NCBI GenBank assembly: GCA_016297165.1
Contig: JAEDHF010000031.1
Span: 1 to 14,347, forward strand
Source: Oscillospiraceae bacterium
Lineage (GTDB): Bacteria > Bacillota > Clostridia > Oscillospirales > Ruminococcaceae
Reading direction: 5' to 3'
DNA length: 14,347 nt
The position numbers and the translations under genes are program-made. Below the pieces are notes generated by a model, which did not search any database, was not told the DNA's origin, and was given only the letters and a program-made list of their open reading frames with translations. Of this stretch, positions 13,794 to 14,347 are shown piece after piece. Numbering within the stretch: position 1 is the first letter of the stretch; every line of letters starts with the position of its first letter.

Positions 13794-14347
13794 ATGGGTA
13801 AGTTATCGACTTTTATCGGTCTCGCAGCTCTCACAGGAGTAGGCTTTTATGTAGGAAAAAAGATTTTCGAAAAGAAGAAGAATGAGGAAACCGCTCATGT
13901 TTTTGAGTCAGATTCCGAAATTTTCGTTGAAGAAAAGCATTCTACACCCAAGGAAAAGCTCCAGAAGGCTTCTCTTTTTGCAGTAGGCGCTTTAAAGACC
14001 GGTACCGAAAAGTTTAAAGAGGGTATCGACGAAATCATCAACAACGATATGGTATCGAAGGGCGAAGCAACAGTAGCAGATACAAAGAAGTTCGCTAAGG
14101 ATACAAAGGAAAAGACAGTAAACTTCGCTAAGGACGCTAAGGAAAAGACAGTTAAGTTCACTAAGGACGTTAAGGAAAAGACTGTAAGCTTTGCTAAGGA
14201 TGTTAAGGCTAAGACAGGCGAGATTGCCGAGGAAGCCGGCGATGTAATTAAGACTGAGATTGACGAATTAAAGGATATGGTTTCCTCTATTAACAAAGCT
14301 CCCGGAGAAGAGCATGGCGTTGAGGAAGAAAATGCAGTTACTGCTGA
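13794..14347 (+). CDS. YtxH-like protein with LEA-type 11-residue repeats, cut by window end
   Basis: An open frame of 184 codons runs to the window edge without a stop, so the C-terminus is missing. Residues 1-20 (MGKLSTFIGLAALTGVGFYV) form a short hydrophobic segment followed by a GKKIFEKKK basic stretch, as in YtxH-type membrane-anchored stress proteins. From residue 99 to about 142 the sequence repeats every 11 residues in the pattern x-F-A-K-D-x-K-E-K-T-V. This matches the periodicity of group-3 LEA proteins and apolipoprotein-like amphipathic helices. An acidic tail follows (GEIAEEAGDV onward). Its own promoter and a good AAAGGA site 9 nt upstream support the ATG. A role in membrane or protein protection under stress is inferred. 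It is not homologous in an obvious way to any gene nearby. Confidence 0.78.
   Translation, partial: MGKLSTFIGLAALTGVGFYVGKKIFEKKKNEETAHVFESDSEIFVEEKHSTPKEKLQKASLFAVGALKTGTEKFKEGIDEIINNDMVSKGEATVADTKKFAKDTKEKTVNFAKDAKEKTVKFTKDVKEKTVSFAKDVKAKTGEIAEEAGDVIKTEIDELKDMVSSINKAPGEEHGVEEENAVTA
14088..14219 (+). repeat. four tandem 33-bp coding repeats
   Basis: Units at 14088-14120, 14121-14153, 14154-14186 and 14187-14219 encode 11-residue copies whose codons are also similar (TTCGCTAAGGA near the start, AAGGAAAAGAC near the end). They differ mainly at third positions and at residues 6-7, so the array is moderately diverged and not a recent expansion. Confidence 0.85.

Noticed and set aside
14088..14219. 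33-bp repeats as a CRISPR array
   Set aside because: The units are contiguous without unique spacers and stay in one reading frame encoding an amphipathic 11-mer, so they are protein repeats.

Overview
The window looks like a chromosomal segment from a low-to-moderate GC Gram-positive bacterium. It is most likely a gut or rumen member of Clostridia, order Oscillospirales (Ruminococcus-like). This is an inference from AAAGGA/AAGGAG-type ribosome binding sites, near-consensus sigma-A promoters with 17-bp spacers, A/T-rich intergenic regions, and the gene repertoire (CmpB-like membrane protein, ZapA next to a U32 protein, Clostridia-type LysA, cytosolic BD-FAE-like esterase). I see no insertion sequence, phage gene, CRISPR array, tRNA or rRNA, so this reads as core chromosome and not an island.

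Left part (1-3256): a D-alanine--D-alanine ligase family gene on the minus strand diverges from a zur-znuC-znuB operon on the plus strand. The ligase has lost its usual metal-binding residues. The zur promoter (1229-1257) is followed at once by a perfect 8-bp inverted repeat (1261-1289) at the expected transcription start, a good candidate for an autoregulatory Zur operator. No znuA binding-protein gene follows in the window.

Second block (3267-5752, plus): a perfect-consensus promoter drives three tightly packed genes. They encode an acidic single-pass membrane protein of unknown function, a CmpB-family (PF06541) multipass membrane protein, and an HD-domain putative phosphohydrolase. A strong bidirectional hairpin terminator (5753-5790) closes this block and the convergent one.

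Third block (9483 down to 5803, minus): an oversized ZapA-like protein with a long coiled coil, a U32-family (tRNA/rRNA hydroxylation type) Fe-S protein, and a MATE exporter beginning with TTG. The genes overlap or lie 1 nt apart, so they form one operon.

Fourth block (9601-13709, plus): six closely spaced genes behind one promoter. They encode an FlK-fold acyl-CoA thioesterase, an alpha/beta-hydrolase esterase, a small three-helix membrane protein, a diaminopimelate decarboxylase, a zinc-ribbon Nudix hydrolase and a TrmB-like tRNA methyltransferase whose catalytic loop is altered. A separate promoter (13724-13752) then starts a gene cut by the window end. Its product has a membrane-anchor-like N-terminus and an 11-residue LEA-like repeat tract.

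The most interesting points are the degenerate ligase, the LEA-like 11-mer protein, the TrmB active-site substitution, the extended ZapA and the unknown acidic/CmpB/HD cassette. I do not see a clear-cut new defence or mobile system.
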